DNA of 64,000 nt from Sphingomonas citricola (GTDB lineage Bacteria; Pseudomonadota; Alphaproteobacteria; Sphingomonadales; Sphingomonadaceae): assembly GCF_019429535.1 (NCBI RefSeq), contig NZ_JAHXZM010000006.1, positions 62,001-126,000 of the forward strand, given 5' to 3'. Positions 54,565-64,000 of the stretch are shown piece by piece; position 1 is the first letter of the stretch; each line of letters opens with the position of its first letter. A program made the position numbers and the translations under genes. Below the pieces are notes generated by a model. The model saw only the letters and a list, made by a program, of their open reading frames with translations, was not told the DNA's origin and did no database searches.

Positions 54565-56654
54565 GCCGGTATCTCCGCCAGACCCTGATTGCTGGCGGTC
54601 AGCTCGCAGTGGCGCGGGATCGGCGTCGCCGCCGCCAGCGCATCGTGCCAGCGGTGTTCGATCCGCGTGACCTCGGCGGACGGGATCACGCGGTGCGCGC
54701 CGCGGACGAAGCTGCGCAGGATGATTACGGCGACGATGCCGAGGCCGGCTGCGACCGCGAGCCACCACATGTGCCAGACCAGCCCGAACGACGCCGCGGT
54801 TGCGGCCGCACCGATCGCGATGGCGGTCACGCTGTTCTTCGGCACGCTGATATCGTCGTAGCGGGCGTCCCGGCGATAATAGCCGTCGTCGCGCTTGCCG
54901 TCGTAGAAGGCGTCGCGCGCGTCGATACGGGGGATAACCGCGAAGTTATACTCGGGCGGGGGTGAGGCGGTCGACCATTCGAGGCTGCGCCCGTCCCACG
55001 GATCGCCCGCGAAGACGCGGGTTTCGTCGCGCTCGCGGATGCTGACGACCAGTTGCACGATCAACGACACGAGCGCGCCGAGCACCACCAGCGCGCCGAC
55101 ACAGGCGACGTACAGCCACGGGCGGAAATCGGGTTCGAAGATCTCGTTCGTCCGGCGCGCCATCCCGCTCGCCCCCAGGACGTAGAGCGGCATGAAGGCG
55201 AGATAGAAGCCCGCGACCCAGCAGGTGAACGCGATCCGGCCCCAGCGCTCGTTCAACCGGAAGCCGAACGCCTTGGGGAACCAGTAGGTATAGCCTGCGA
55301 GCAGGCCGTAGAGCAGCCCCGGGATCAGCATGTTGTGGAAATGCGCGACGAGGAACAGCGTGTTGTGGAACACATAATCGAGCGGCGGGATCGCGAGGAT
55401 GATGCCGGTGAACCCGCCGATCACGAAGGTGACCATAAACGCGAGCGCGTAGAGCATTGGCACGCTGAAGCGGACCTCGCCGCGGAACATGGTCCAGATC
55501 CAGTCGTAGATCTTGACGCCGGTCGGCACCCCGATCGTCATCGTCGCGATGCCGAACACCGCGTTGATGTTGGCCGACTGCCCCATCGTGAAGAAATGGT
55601 GGACCCAGACGGTGAAGCTCAGCACCGCGATCGCCATCGTCGCCCAGACGAGCGAGGCGTAGCCGTACAATTCCTTCGACGAGAAGGTCGAGACGACCTC
55701 CGAATAGATGCCGAACGCGGGCAGGATCAGGATGTACACCTCGGGATGACCGAACAGCCAGAACAGGTTGGCATAGTTCATCATGTTGCCGCCGAGGTCG
55801 TTGGTGAAGAAGTGGAACCCCAGATAGCGGTCGAGTGCCAGAAGCGCGGTCGCGACCGTCAGCGGCGGCATCGCGAAGATCATCAGGATGCTGGTGCACA
55901 GGCTCGTCCAGCAGAACATCGGCATCCGCATGTACGTCATGCCGGGCGCGCGCAGCTTGAAGATCGTGCAGGCGATGTTGATCCCGCCCAGCGTCGAGCC
56001 GATCGAGCCCATCGTCACCGCCCAGATCCAGTAATCGGGGCCGACGTCGGGACTGAAGGCGAGCCCGGTATAGGGCGGGTAGCCGCTCCATCCGCCGGTC
56101 GAGAACTGCCCGACGACGAGGCTCGTCATCATCAGCGCCGCGCCCCCGCCCGTCAGCGACAACGCGATCGCATTCGCCCAGGGAAACGCCATGTCGCGCG
56201 CGCCGATCTGGAGCGGGACGACATAGTTGATGACGCCGGTCAGGAACGGCATCGCCATGAAGAACACCATGATCGAACCGTGGGTCGAGAATAACTGCGC
56301 GAAATGGTCGGACGACAGGAAACCGGGATCGCCGACCGCGGTGGCCTGCTGCATCCGCATCAGCACCGCCTCGACCACCGCGCGCGACAGCATCACCAGC
56401 GCGATGACGACGTACATGATGCCGATCTTCTTGTGGTCGAGGCTGGTGAGCCAGTCGGACCACAAACGACCCCACAAGCGGTAGCGGGTGAGCAGCGCGA
56501 TCGTCACGACCGCGCCGACGATCACCAGCGCGCCGGCGCCCGCGCCGATCAGTTCGTTGATCGTCGGGTTCTGCCACGCGCGCACGAACGGCAGATCATG
56601 CCAGGCGAAACGGCCGAGCACGTCGGGCCAGATCGGGGGGTGCGCAGTCTGCAC
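54561..56654 (-). CDS. cyoB: Cytochrome o ubiquinol oxidase subunit I
   Basis: 697 aa from GTG 56654, 4 bp after the cyoA stop. About 15 membrane segments. Haem-copper oxidase signatures: TSLDHKKIGIMYV, SIMVFFMAMPFLTG (haem ligand His region HGSIM), the CuB site GHPEVYILILPAFGIYSE (core GHPEVYILILP) and HHFFT, and the second haem pair in VAHFHNML. It reduces O2 with electrons from ubiquinol and pumps protons. The C-terminal extension of about 100 residues (after segment 12) has two more membrane segments, as in E. coli. Confidence 0.95.
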   Translation of the reverse strand: MQTAHPPIWPDVLGRFAWHDLPFVRAWQNPTINELIGAGAGALVIVGAVVTIALLTRYRLWGRLWSDWLTSLDHKKIGIMYVVIALVMLSRAVVEAVLMRMQQATAVGDPGFLSSDHFAQLFSTHGSIMVFFMAMPFLTGVINYVVPLQIGARDMAFPWANAIALSLTGGGAALMMTSLVVGQFSTGGWSGYPPYTGLAFSPDVGPDYWIWAVTMGSIGSTLGGINIACTIFKLRAPGMTYMRMPMFCWTSLCTSILMIFAMPPLTVATALLALDRYLGFHFFTNDLGGNMMNYANLFWLFGHPEVYILILPAFGIYSEVVSTFSSKELYGYASLVWATMAIAVLSFTVWVHHFFTMGQSANINAVFGIATMTIGVPTGVKIYDWIWTMFRGEVRFSVPMLYALAFMVTFVIGGFTGIILAIPPLDYVFHNTLFLVAHFHNMLIPGLLYGLLAGYTYWFPKAFGFRLNERWGRIAFTCWVAGFYLAFMPLYVLGASGMARRTNEIFEPDFRPWLYVACVGALVVLGALVSLIVQLVVSIRERDETRVFAGDPWDGRSLEWSTASPPPEYNFAVIPRIDARDAFYDGKRDDGYYRRDARYDDISVPKNSVTAIAIGAAATAASFGLVWHMWWLAVAAGLGIVAVIILRSFVRGAHRVIPSAEVTRIEHRWHDALAAATPIPRHCELTASNQGLAEIPA

Positions 56655-56658
56655 GGGC

Positions 56659-57546
56659 TCAGGGCGCCTTTCGCGTCACGGAATGGTCATGCGGGTGCGC
56701 CGCGCCGCCGGTCGCGGCGACGATCCGGTCGAACAGGCGCGGCGGCACGGTGGAATATGTCTGCGGCGCGCTGGTCCCCAGGCGCGACAGCGCCGCCCAG
56801 GCAGCCTGGTCGAGCGGTCGATACGCGAGGTGCGCGCGCGCCAGCCAGCCGGCGTAAGCGGCGGGGGTCATACTGACGACGGGGAATTGCTGGCGCGCGA
56901 AATCCTTGCCGCTGAACTGCGTATTCTCGCCGTGATAGGTGCCGGGGCGATCGGCGGCGAAATTCATCCGCGTCCGCATCCCCGCCATCGCGTAGACCTG
57001 TCCGGCGAGTTGCGGCAGCAGCAGCGACTGCATCACCGTGCCGCTGGTCAGCGACAAATGCACCGGGCGGCCGGCGGGGACCGCCAGCTGGTTGACCGTC
57101 GCAACGCCTTCGTCGGGGTAGATGAACACCCATTTCCAATCGAGCGCGATCGCCTGCACGCGGACGGGCGTGCCCCGCCCGGCCTGGCGGGTATAGGGAT
57201 CGTCCTTCTGCGTCGCCGGCCACAACAGGAACGCGAGCAGCACGACGATGCCAATCGGCGGGATCCAGATGAACCCTTCGAGCGGCCAGGAGAATGCCCA
57301 TTTGGGGCGATAGGCATGGTGCGTGTTCGACAGCCGGTAATGCCAGGCGATGACGGGGGCGAGCACCACGATCGGCACCCAGACGAACAGCAGGATGCCG
57401 CAGACGATGATGAAAAAGTGCCGCTCGTGCGCGGCGACCGGGCCTTGAGCGTTCAAAATGCCGTGGTCGAGCGCCGCGCACCCGCCCAGCAGCGACAGCG
57501 CAACGATCGCGGCGAGCGTTCGCGCCCGAGCCGCGAGCGGGGCCAT
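56659..57546 (-). CDS. cyoA: Cytochrome o ubiquinol oxidase subunit II, lipoprotein
   Basis: 295 aa from ATG 57546 (frame is open to 57636; lipobox LLGGC at residues about 18-22 favours the shorter start). Two membrane segments, then a cupredoxin domain with WKWVFIYPDEGVATVNQLAVPAGRPVHL (core WKWVFIYPDEGVATVN) that lacks the CuA Cys/His cluster, as expected for quinol oxidases. It ends shorter than E. coli CyoA. First gene of cyoABCD. Confidence 0.93.
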   Translation of the reverse strand: MAPLAARARTLAAIVALSLLGGCAALDHGILNAQGPVAAHERHFFIIVCGILLFVWVPIVVLAPVIAWHYRLSNTHHAYRPKWAFSWPLEGFIWIPPIGIVVLLAFLLWPATQKDDPYTRQAGRGTPVRVQAIALDWKWVFIYPDEGVATVNQLAVPAGRPVHLSLTSGTVMQSLLLPQLAGQVYAMAGMRTRMNFAADRPGTYHGENTQFSGKDFARQQFPVVSMTPAAYAGWLARAHLAYRPLDQAAWAALSRLGTSAPQTYSTVPPRLFDRIVAATGGAAHPHDHSVTRKAP

Positions 57547-57926
57547 GCGGCGGCGCAGCGGTGGTGCTGATCGATGCGCCGGCGTGGCAGCCACACGAAC
57601 TCCTGTGTCGACGCGGCGACAGGAGGTCGGCGACATCGTCTGTGCTGTCTACATGCCCGCCGACCGATAGCAACCGCGCGCAATCGCGGGATCGTCGGTG
57701 CGGACGATGGTTCGCACGGTGGGCCGCCGACGTCTTGGCCGGAGCGTTCGGTGGGAATGTCGAGAGCGGGCGATCCTGCCGATCACTGGGGGAGCTGGCG
57801 TTCAACGTGCCGGCTGATCGTCGATCTACCTATAGCCCGCGTGATCGGACGAGCCGCTTTTCTCGGTCGTCTTGTGGAGACCGTTCCCAGACACCGTCGG
57901 ACAACGGAGGGTGATCAGGGGAAAAA
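57547..57926. other. Gene-free stretch upstream of cyoA
   Basis: 380 bp between the cyoA start and tRNA-Thr. It should hold the cyo promoter. I see no regulator site I can name, and no ORF with a ribosome-binding site. Open frames here overlap the cyoA start region and look like GC shadows. Confidence 0.5.
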
Positions 57927-58001
<75 letters not shown>

Positions 58002-58088
58002 ACTCGCGTCGCGTCGGCGACGGGAGGGCGCCTAAGAGCGGTTCGGCGCGTGATTGTCAAGGCGCTATCGTCGCGGTAGCGCACCGGC

Positions 58089-58229
58089 ATGAATAAACCC
58101 GATGATCGCGCCGCACGGCTGGCCGAGCAATTGCGGGCCAATCTGCGTCGTCGCAAGGCGCAGGCCCGCGCCGGGCGCGAGGAAACCGCCGCGCCCAATC
58201 CAGACGAACCGCGCCGCACGCCCGACTGA
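58089..58229 (+). CDS. Small basic-acidic protein, unknown
   Basis: 46 aa (MNKPDDRAARLAEQLRANLR...). The first 30 residues form a basic amphipathic helix pattern (RAARLAEQLRANLRRRKAQAR, core LAEQLRANLRRRK), then an acidic, Pro-rich tail ends RRTPD. Short proteins of this composition are common in sphingomonads; no function is known to me. It lies 21 bp from the convergent aminopeptidase stop. Coding support is the plausible ATG and protein-like composition; no strong ribosome-binding site. Confidence 0.6.
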   Translation: MNKPDDRAARLAEQLRANLRRRKAQARAGREETAAPNPDEPRRTPD

Positions 58230-58249
58230 CGGCGACGCGGGGTGTTTGG

Positions 58250-60049
58250 TCACCCGGCGATCGGGGCGCATTTCTCCGCGAGCCACGCACGATCGTCGTC
58301 GGGGAGGACGGGGCCGAGCGTCGCGGTGACAGTCGCGTGATAGGCGTCGAGCCACGCCCGCTCCTCGTTCGACAGCAGCGCCGCGTCGATCAGGTCGCGC
58401 TCGATCGGAGCGAGCGTCAGCGTCTCGAACGCCAGCATCGTCGCCTCGCCGCCGGGCAGGTCGCGCTCGACCACGAGCAGCAGGTTCTCGATCCGGATGC
58501 CGTATTCGCCCGCCTTGTAATAGCCGGGCTCGTTGGACAGGATCATGCCGGCGCGAAGCGGCTCCTGCGGGCCGCCGCCGGGGTAGGTCGGCTTGGCGAT
58601 GCGCGCCGGCCCCTCGTGCACCGCGAGGAAGCTGCCGACGCCGTGCCCGGTGCCGTGCGCGAAATCGAGCCCCGCGGCCCACAGCGGCAGCCGCGCGAGC
58701 GCGTCGAGCTGCTGTCCGCTGGTGCCGGGCGGGAAGGTCGCGGTGGCAAGCGCGATATGCCCCTTCAGCACGCGGGTGTAGCGGTCGCGCATCTCCGCGG
58801 TGGGCGTGCCGACGGGCACGACGCGGGTCACGTCGGTGGTGCCGTCGAGATACTGGCCGCCCGAATCGATCAGGTAGAGCTGGCCGGGCTCGATCGCGAG
58901 GTTCGATTCCTCGGTGACGTGGTAGTGCGGGATCGCGCCGTGCGGGCCGGTCGCGGAGATGGCGTCGAACGACAGGTCGCGCAATTCGTCCGTTTCCTCG
59001 CGGAATTGGTGGAGCCTCGCGGCAGCAGACAACTCGGTCTGCCCGCCCCTGGGCGCCTCCGCCGCGATCCAGCGCAGGAAACGCGTCAGTGCGGCGCCGT
59101 CACGGATGCTGGCGGCGCGATGGCCGGACACTTCGGCGTCGTTCTTGGTCGCCTTGGGAATGATCGTCGGATCGCGCACCGGCAGCGCAATGCCGCCGCC
59201 CGCCTCGACCGCGTCGAAGATCGCGGCGACCGCGAGCGCGGGGTCGATCGCGACGCGCTTGCCCGCGAACCGGCCGAGCGCGGGCGCGAAATCGGCGCGG
59301 TCGTGGACGCGCACCGCATTGCCCAGATGGTGGTGCACCGCGTCGGTCATCTTTTCGGGGGCGACGAAGAGGTCAGCGGTGCCGTCGGCGTCGACGATCG
59401 TGTAGGCGAGCGCGACCGGGGTGCGCGACACGTCCGCCCCGCGCACGTTGAGCAGCCACGCGGTTGAATCGAGCGCGGGGATGACGACCGCGTCGGCCCC
59501 GACCTCGCCGAGCCAGTCGGCGACGCGCGCGCGCTTCGCCGCCGAGGTTTCGCCCGCATGATCGTCACGGTGAACGCTGAGCGGTGCGGGCGAGGGGGCG
59601 GGGCGGTCGTGCCACACCGCGTCGACCGGGTTTGCCTCGACCGCGACGAGCGTCGCGCCCCTAGCGGCGAGCGCGCCGCGCGTGTCCTCGACCCAAGCGC
59701 GCGTGTGGAGCCACGGGTCGTAACCGACGCGGGCGCCCTCGCCGACGTGGCCCACGAGCCAGCTGGCGACGCTGTTCTCGGGCACCGCGACATATTGCCA
59801 CTCGTCGCCCGACACCTGCTCGCGCACCTGGATCGTGTAGCGGCCGTCGGTGAAGATCGCGGCAGCGTCGGCCAGCACCGCCGCGGTGCCCGCCGATCCG
59901 CCGAACCCGGTCAGCCAGCCGAGCCGCTGCGCGTAGGCACCGACATATTCGCTCATATGCTCGTCAGTCAGCGGCACGACGAAGCCGTCTAGGCCCTGTC
60001 GGCCGAGCTGTTCGCGCAGGGCGGTCAGGCGGGCGGAGTGGATCGACAT
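58250..60049 (-). CDS. Aminopeptidase P family metallopeptidase (M24B)
   Basis: 599 aa from ATG 60049 (MSIHSARLTALREQLGRQGL); a longer frame to 60208 is not conserved-looking. Three-domain aminopeptidase P: two N-terminal creatinase-like domains, then the M24 domain with YLIDSGGQYLDGTTDVTR (core DSGGQY...GTTDVTR, two metal Asp), HGTGHGVGSFLAVHEGP (His), ILSNEPGYY (Glu) and a final Glu in LLLVVE. It cleaves N-terminal X-Pro bonds in the cytoplasm. No neighbour suggests a special substrate. Confidence 0.94.
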   Translation of the reverse strand: MSIHSARLTALREQLGRQGLDGFVVPLTDEHMSEYVGAYAQRLGWLTGFGGSAGTAAVLADAAAIFTDGRYTIQVREQVSGDEWQYVAVPENSVASWLVGHVGEGARVGYDPWLHTRAWVEDTRGALAARGATLVAVEANPVDAVWHDRPAPSPAPLSVHRDDHAGETSAAKRARVADWLGEVGADAVVIPALDSTAWLLNVRGADVSRTPVALAYTIVDADGTADLFVAPEKMTDAVHHHLGNAVRVHDRADFAPALGRFAGKRVAIDPALAVAAIFDAVEAGGGIALPVRDPTIIPKATKNDAEVSGHRAASIRDGAALTRFLRWIAAEAPRGGQTELSAAARLHQFREETDELRDLSFDAISATGPHGAIPHYHVTEESNLAIEPGQLYLIDSGGQYLDGTTDVTRVVPVGTPTAEMRDRYTRVLKGHIALATATFPPGTSGQQLDALARLPLWAAGLDFAHGTGHGVGSFLAVHEGPARIAKPTYPGGGPQEPLRAGMILSNEPGYYKAGEYGIRIENLLLVVERDLPGGEATMLAFETLTLAPIERDLIDAALLSNEERAWLDAYHATVTATLGPVLPDDDRAWLAEKCAPIAG

Positions 60050-60232
60050 GGATATTGTCCGGAAGCTGCGGGTTGATGAAGCGCCATGTGCCAGACGGAG
60101 CCCCGTTGCGCCACGCCGCCGGTCATTATTCGCCGCGCCCGTCGAGGGTTGACCGCGCGAAAGCGGCTCTGTCATCATGCGGTCATCCCCGCTCGGCACA
60201 GCGGGCACGAGCGATGACTAGGGGGATCTGAC

Positions 60233-60799
60233 GTGTTCCATCCCGATCTGATGCGCCATCCGGACTCCTGCCCGACGCTGGTGCTGAACGCCGATTATAC
60301 GCCGTTGTCCTATTATCCGTTGAGCATCTGGCCGTGGCAGACCGCGATCAAGGCGGTGTTCCTCGACCGCGTCGACATCGTCGCGCATTACGAACGCGAG
60401 GTGCACAGCCCCAACCACACGATCAAGCTGCCGTCGGTGATCGCGCTCAAGCAGTTCGTGCGGCCGTCGCAATTCCCCGCCTTCACCCGGTTCAACCTTT
60501 TCCTGCGCGACAAGTTCGAATGCCAATATTGCGGGCACGGCCGCGACCTGACCTTCGACCACGTCATTCCGCGCGCGCAGGGCGGCCGCACGACGTGGGA
60601 GAATGTCGTCACTGCCTGTAGCCCATGCAACCTGAAGAAGGGCGGGCGCACGCCCAAACAGGCGCACATGCCGCTGTTCCTCGAGCCGATCCGCCCGACG
60701 AGCTGGCAGTTGCAGGAACACGGGCGCCGCTTCCCGCCCAATTATCTCCACGCGACGTGGCGCGATTGGCTCTACTGGGACGTTGAGCTCGAAGCCTGA
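60233..60799 (+). CDS. HNH endonuclease
   Basis: 188 aa from GTG 60233 with AGGGGGA nearby. HNH/McrA-like nuclease: FECQYCGHGRDLTFDHVIPRAQGG (core CQYCG...DHVIPRAQGG), then TWENVVTACSPCNLKKGGRTP with the second CxxC. Both zinc-binding CxxC pairs and the catalytic DH are present. The N-terminal VLNADYTPLSYYPLSIWPW is that of the widespread chromosomal HNH protein of unknown role, not of a restriction system; no methylase is adjacent. Confidence 0.93.
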   Translation: MFHPDLMRHPDSCPTLVLNADYTPLSYYPLSIWPWQTAIKAVFLDRVDIVAHYEREVHSPNHTIKLPSVIALKQFVRPSQFPAFTRFNLFLRDKFECQYCGHGRDLTFDHVIPRAQGGRTTWENVVTACSPCNLKKGGRTPKQAHMPLFLEPIRPTSWQLQEHGRRFPPNYLHATWRDWLYWDVELEA

Positions 60800-60840
60800 G
60801 GTAGGGATGCGTCGGGCCGGCGTCGATCAAAGGGAGCATG

Positions 60841-61287
60841 ATGCGGATATTGCTGGTTGGCGGGTGCGCGCTCGCACTGGTGGCCTGTTCGGGCAAATCG
60901 GCCGACGAGAAGGCGATGCAGAATGCCGAGCTCGCGAATTATACGCCGCCCTTCGTCATGTCGCGGCTCGATTTCGGCGGGGTGATCGAGCGGCGGTTCC
61001 GCCGGCTCGACACCAACAACGACGACAAGCTCGAGCCGAGCGAGATCGCGCCGAAGAACCGCGAGCGCGTGATGAGCTACGACACCAACAAGGACGGGTT
61101 CGTCAGCGTCGAGGAATGGGGCCGCGGCATGCTCGCGCGCTTCGATGCGCAGGACCTCAACCACGACGGCACCGTGACCAGCGACGAACGCGAGCGCGCG
61201 CGAGAGATGAACGACAGCGACCTGCCGACGCCAGCGGACGAGCCCGCGAACGCGACGGCCGCCGCGGGCAGGGCCGCCGCACGCTGA
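60841..61287 (+). CDS. EF-hand lipoprotein
   Basis: 148 aa from ATG 60841 (AGGGAG 5-10 bases upstream; an adjacent ATG at 60838 is too close). The N-terminus ends in lipobox LVAC. Three EF-hand-like loops DTNNDDKLEPSE, DTNKDGFVSVEE and DLNHDGTVTSDE have mostly intact ligands; the first has Asp-Asp where Gly is usual. Probably an outer-membrane-anchored Ca2+-binding protein. Unlike the EF-hand protein at 46611 it is lipid-anchored. It is between an HNH gene and ppc. Confidence 0.9.
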   Translation: MRILLVGGCALALVACSGKSADEKAMQNAELANYTPPFVMSRLDFGGVIERRFRRLDTNNDDKLEPSEIAPKNRERVMSYDTNKDGFVSVEEWGRGMLARFDAQDLNHDGTVTSDERERAREMNDSDLPTPADEPANATAAAGRAAAR

Positions 61288-61350
61288 CTTCCGTACCACA
61301 GGCGCGGATCGACGGTTGACCGCGCCCGTGGTGCGACGCAGCATGGCGTC

Positions 61351-64000
61351 ATGAGCCTTCCCCCGATCACCAACAATCCCGATGTCCGCTACCTCGGCCG
61401 CGTGCTGGGCGACGTCATCCGCGCTTATGGCGGGGAGAAGCTGTACGAGCGGACCGAGGCGATCCGTTCCGCCTCGGTCGAGCGGCATCGCGGCGGCGAG
61501 GGGTCGCCCGACGCAGAACTGGGGGCGCTCGACCTCGACGAGACGCTCGATTTTGTGCGCGGCTTCATGCTGTTCTCGATGCTCGCGAACCTCGCCGAGG
61601 ACCGGCAGGGGTTTGCAGCCGAGAAGGGTGCCGACATCGCCGCCGCGCTCGAGCGGCTGGCGGGCGAGGGGATCGACCGCGCGGCGGTGATCGCGCTGCT
61701 CGACCATGCGCTCGTCGCGCCGGTGCTGACCGCGCACCCGACCGAGGTGCGGCGCAAGAGCATGATCGACCACCGCAACCGGATCGCGCAATTGATGGCG
61801 ATGCGCGACCGCGGAGTCGAGGCGACGCCCGAGGGCGATCTGGTCGACGAGGCGATCGTGCGGCAGGTCGCCTTGCTGTGGCAGACGCGCGTGCTCCGGC
61901 GCGAACGGTTGTACGTCGTCGACGAGGTCGAGACCGCGCTCAGCTATTTGCGCGACGTGTTCCTGCCCGTCATCCCCGCGCTCTATCAGCGCTGGGACCG
62001 CGCGCTCGGGGTTCGCGTGCCGTCGTTCCTGCGTCCGGGAAGCTGGATCGGCGGGGACCGCGACGGTAATCCGTTCGTCACCGCCGATTCGCTTCGCACC
62101 GCGCTGGCGCGCGCGTCGGAGGCGGTGCTGGGCTTCTACCTCGACCAGCTCCACGCGATGGGGCAGGAATTGTCGATCTCGACCAACCACGCTGCGGTCG
62201 ACGACGCGGTGCTGGCGCTGGCCGGGGCGAGCGGCGACGTGGCGGAGAGCCGCAGCGACGAGCCGTACCGCCGCGCCTTGTCGGGCATCTACGCGCGCAC
62301 CGCGGCGACGTTCGCGAAACTGGTTGGCAAGCCCGCGCCGCGGCCGGGGGCGCTGAAGGGCGAGCCGTACGCCGATCCGGCGGCATTGCGCGCCGATCTG
62401 GTCGCGATCGCCAAGCCGTTGTCGCAGGGGGGCGACGGGTTGCTCGGCAGCGGTGGCGCAATCGGGCGGCTGATCCGCGCGGTCGACGTGTTCGGCTTCC
62501 ATCTCGCGACGCTCGATCTGAGGCAGAACAGCGCGGTGCACGAGCGCGTCGTGGCGGAAATGCTGCGCGTCGCGGGGGTGTGCGACGATTACGCCGCGCT
62601 CGACGAGGCGGCGCGGGTCGATCTGCTCAAGCGCGAACTCGCCAGCCCGCGCCCGCTCACCTCGCGCTTCGCCGCTTATTCGGAGGAAACCGCGGGCGAG
62701 CTGGCGATCGTCCAGGCGGCGGCCGACGCGCACCGTGCCTACGGCCCGGCCTCTATCCGCCAGTATATCGTGTCGATGTGCAAGTCGGTCAGCGACCTGC
62801 TCGAGGTGCATCTGCTGCTCAAGGAGGTCGGACTCTACCGGCCGGGTGCGCCGGCGCAGGCCGACGTGATGGCGGTGCCGCTGTTCGAGACGATCGAGGA
62901 TCTGGAAGCCGCACCGGGGGTGATGACCGACTGGTTCGCGATTCCACAGGTCGCTGCGATCGCGTCGGCGCGCGGCCATCAGGAAGTGATGATCGGTTAT
63001 TCCGACAGCAACAAGGACGGCGGATACCTGACCTCGACGTGGCAATTGTCGAAGGCGTCGACCGCATTGAAGCCCGTGTTCGAGGCCGCGGGGGTGGGGA
63101 TGCAACTGTTCCACGGCCGCGGCGGCGCGGTCGGGCGCGGCGGCGGATCGTCGTTCGCCGCAATCCGCGCGCAGCCGCCGGGCACCGTGCAGGGCCGCAT
63201 CCGCATCACCGAACAGGGCGAGGTGATCGCGGGCAAATACGGCACGCGCGAGAGCGCGATGACCAATCTGGAGGCGATGGCGTCGGCGACACTGCTGACC
63301 AGTCTAGAGCCCGCGCCGCTGTCGAACAGCGAGAACGAGGCGTTCGGGGCCGCGATGGATCGCATCTCCGACGCGGCGTTCCGCGCCTATCGCGGGCTGG
63401 TGTACGAGAATGATTTCGGAGGAGGGGGCGGCTTCCGCACCTTCTTCCGCCAGATGACCCCGATCGCGGAGATCGCGGGATTGAAGATCGGCAGCCGCCC
63501 GGCGAGCCGCAAGCAGTCGGACGCGATCGAGGATCTGCGCGCGATCCCCTGGGTGTTCAGCTGGGCGCAGGCGCGCGTCATGCTGCCGGGCTGGTACGGC
63601 GTCGGACAGGCGCTGGCGGGCTTCGAGGACCGTGCGCTGCTCAAGGAGATGGCGGAGGCGTGGCCCCTGTTCGGCGCGACGCTCGCCAACATGGAAATGG
63701 TGCTGGCGAAATCGGACATGGGGATCGCCCAGCGCTACGCCGCTCTGGTCGAGGACGCCGCCTTGCGCGACCGCGTGTTCGGGCGCATCCGCGACGACTG
63801 GCATTTGACCCGCGACCAGTTGCTCGAGGTGACGAGCCAGACGCGGCTGCTGGAGAAGCACCCCGCGCTCGACGCGTCGATCCGGCTGCGGCTGCCCTAT
63901 ATCGAGCCGCTCAACCTGCTCCAGATCGAGCTGATCAAGCGCAACCGCGCGGGCGAGGACGATGCGCGGGTGCGCGAGGGCATCCTGCTGTCGATCAACG
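61351..64000 (+). CDS. ppc: Phosphoenolpyruvate carboxylase (3' end missing)
   Basis: 883 residues are visible from ATG 61351 before the right edge; the end (GILLSIN) lies about 10 residues short of the usual C-terminus. Catalytic His motif VLTAHPTEVRRKS, GGDRDGNPFVT, IGYSDSNKDGG, the FHGRGGAVGRGGG loop and RITEQGEVIAGKYG are all intact, so it should carboxylate PEP to oxaloacetate to refill the TCA cycle. A five-glycine run occurs in FGGGGGFRTFFRQMTP (core GGGGGFR). A long antisense open frame covers the gene and is treated as a shadow. Confidence 0.96.
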   Translation, partial: MSLPPITNNPDVRYLGRVLGDVIRAYGGEKLYERTEAIRSASVERHRGGEGSPDAELGALDLDETLDFVRGFMLFSMLANLAEDRQGFAAEKGADIAAALERLAGEGIDRAAVIALLDHALVAPVLTAHPTEVRRKSMIDHRNRIAQLMAMRDRGVEATPEGDLVDEAIVRQVALLWQTRVLRRERLYVVDEVETALSYLRDVFLPVIPALYQRWDRALGVRVPSFLRPGSWIGGDRDGNPFVTADSLRTALARASEAVLGFYLDQLHAMGQELSISTNHAAVDDAVLALAGASGDVAESRSDEPYRRALSGIYARTAATFAKLVGKPAPRPGALKGEPYADPAALRADLVAIAKPLSQGGDGLLGSGGAIGRLIRAVDVFGFHLATLDLRQNSAVHERVVAEMLRVAGVCDDYAALDEAARVDLLKRELASPRPLTSRFAAYSEETAGELAIVQAAADAHRAYGPASIRQYIVSMCKSVSDLLEVHLLLKEVGLYRPGAPAQADVMAVPLFETIEDLEAAPGVMTDWFAIPQVAAIASARGHQEVMIGYSDSNKDGGYLTSTWQLSKASTALKPVFEAAGVGMQLFHGRGGAVGRGGGSSFAAIRAQPPGTVQGRIRITEQGEVIAGKYGTRESAMTNLEAMASATLLTSLEPAPLSNSENEAFGAAMDRISDAAFRAYRGLVYENDFGGGGGFRTFFRQMTPIAEIAGLKIGSRPASRKQSDAIEDLRAIPWVFSWAQARVMLPGWYGVGQALAGFEDRALLKEMAEAWPLFGATLANMEMVLAKSDMGIAQRYAALVEDAALRDRVFGRIRDDWHLTRDQLLEVTSQTRLLEKHPALDASIRLRLPYIEPLNLLQIELIKRNRAGEDDARVREGILLSIN

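Noticed and set aside
60233..60799. HNH gene as part of a restriction or phage-defence system
   Set aside because: It belongs to a widespread chromosomal HNH type and has no methylase, helicase or other defence gene beside it.
60772..63114. 780-codon open frame opposite ppc
   Set aside because: It mirrors the conserved PEP carboxylase codons, is extremely rich in Arg/His and lacks a start signal.

Overview
The window reads as a chromosomal segment of a GC-rich alphaproteobacterium, most likely a sphingomonad (Sphingomonas or a close relative). The reasons are very high GC in all frames, large TonB-dependent receptors (TBDRs) beside SapC, cupin-like and tryptophan-halogenase genes, an EipA/DUF1134 protein, a split MacB-type ABC system and a cyo quinol oxidase. 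I see no integrase, transposase, phage gene or CRISPR array. The four tRNA genes stand alone and show no sign of insertion. Assignments rest on reading motifs; no database search was run.

Layout. 1-1743: end of a MacB-like ABC ATPase and its permease. 1750-9456 (minus): a PaoABC-type molybdenum aldehyde oxidoreductase with a second, tandem molybdenum subunit, an XdhC-type maturation factor and a MocA-like cytidylyltransferase. 9455-12884: a GlpQ-like phosphodiesterase, two small envelope proteins and an L,D-transpeptidase. 13199-15680: tRNA-Gly, an SDR/GH130-like pair and a Met/Gly/Ser-rich secreted protein. 16064-20548 (minus): a complete EmrAB/NodT-type tripartite exporter. 20645-29790: halogenase, cupin-like, SapC and TBDR genes facing a LacI regulator, with two identical 16-bp operator candidates between TBDR and regulator, then an MFS transporter. 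29808-33935: a large unrecognised secreted protein, an exonuclease/endonuclease/phosphatase-fold protein with a puzzling start, and a nicotinamidase-like gene. 33932-40768: aldo/keto reductase, pyruvate-oxidase-like enzyme, GH3 glucosidase and a second L,D-transpeptidase. 40786-43122: a GGDEF/EAL protein and a 53-residue ORF. 43237-46121: tRNA-Val and an atypical TBDR-like outer-membrane protein. 46303-51225: a run of GCG_CRPN peptide, EF-hand protein, ECF sigma factor, probable anti-sigma, metal-sensor-like protein, DUF1800 and DUF1501. 51232-52431: HxlR regulator and SDR sharing a palindromic operator. 52571-53583: tRNA-Ser and EipA. 53639-57546 (minus): cyoABCD. 57927-64000: tRNA-Thr, a 46-residue ORF, aminopeptidase P, HNH nuclease, EF-hand lipoprotein and the start of PEP carboxylase, which runs off the right edge.

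The most interesting units are (i) the LacI/TBDR/SapC/cupin/halogenase locus with its decoded operators, (ii) the sigma-factor operon that couples EF-hand and metal-sensor-like proteins to the DUF1800/DUF1501 pair, (iii) the unknown 780-residue secreted protein beside the phosphatase-fold lipoprotein candidate, and (iv) the duplicated molybdenum subunit.
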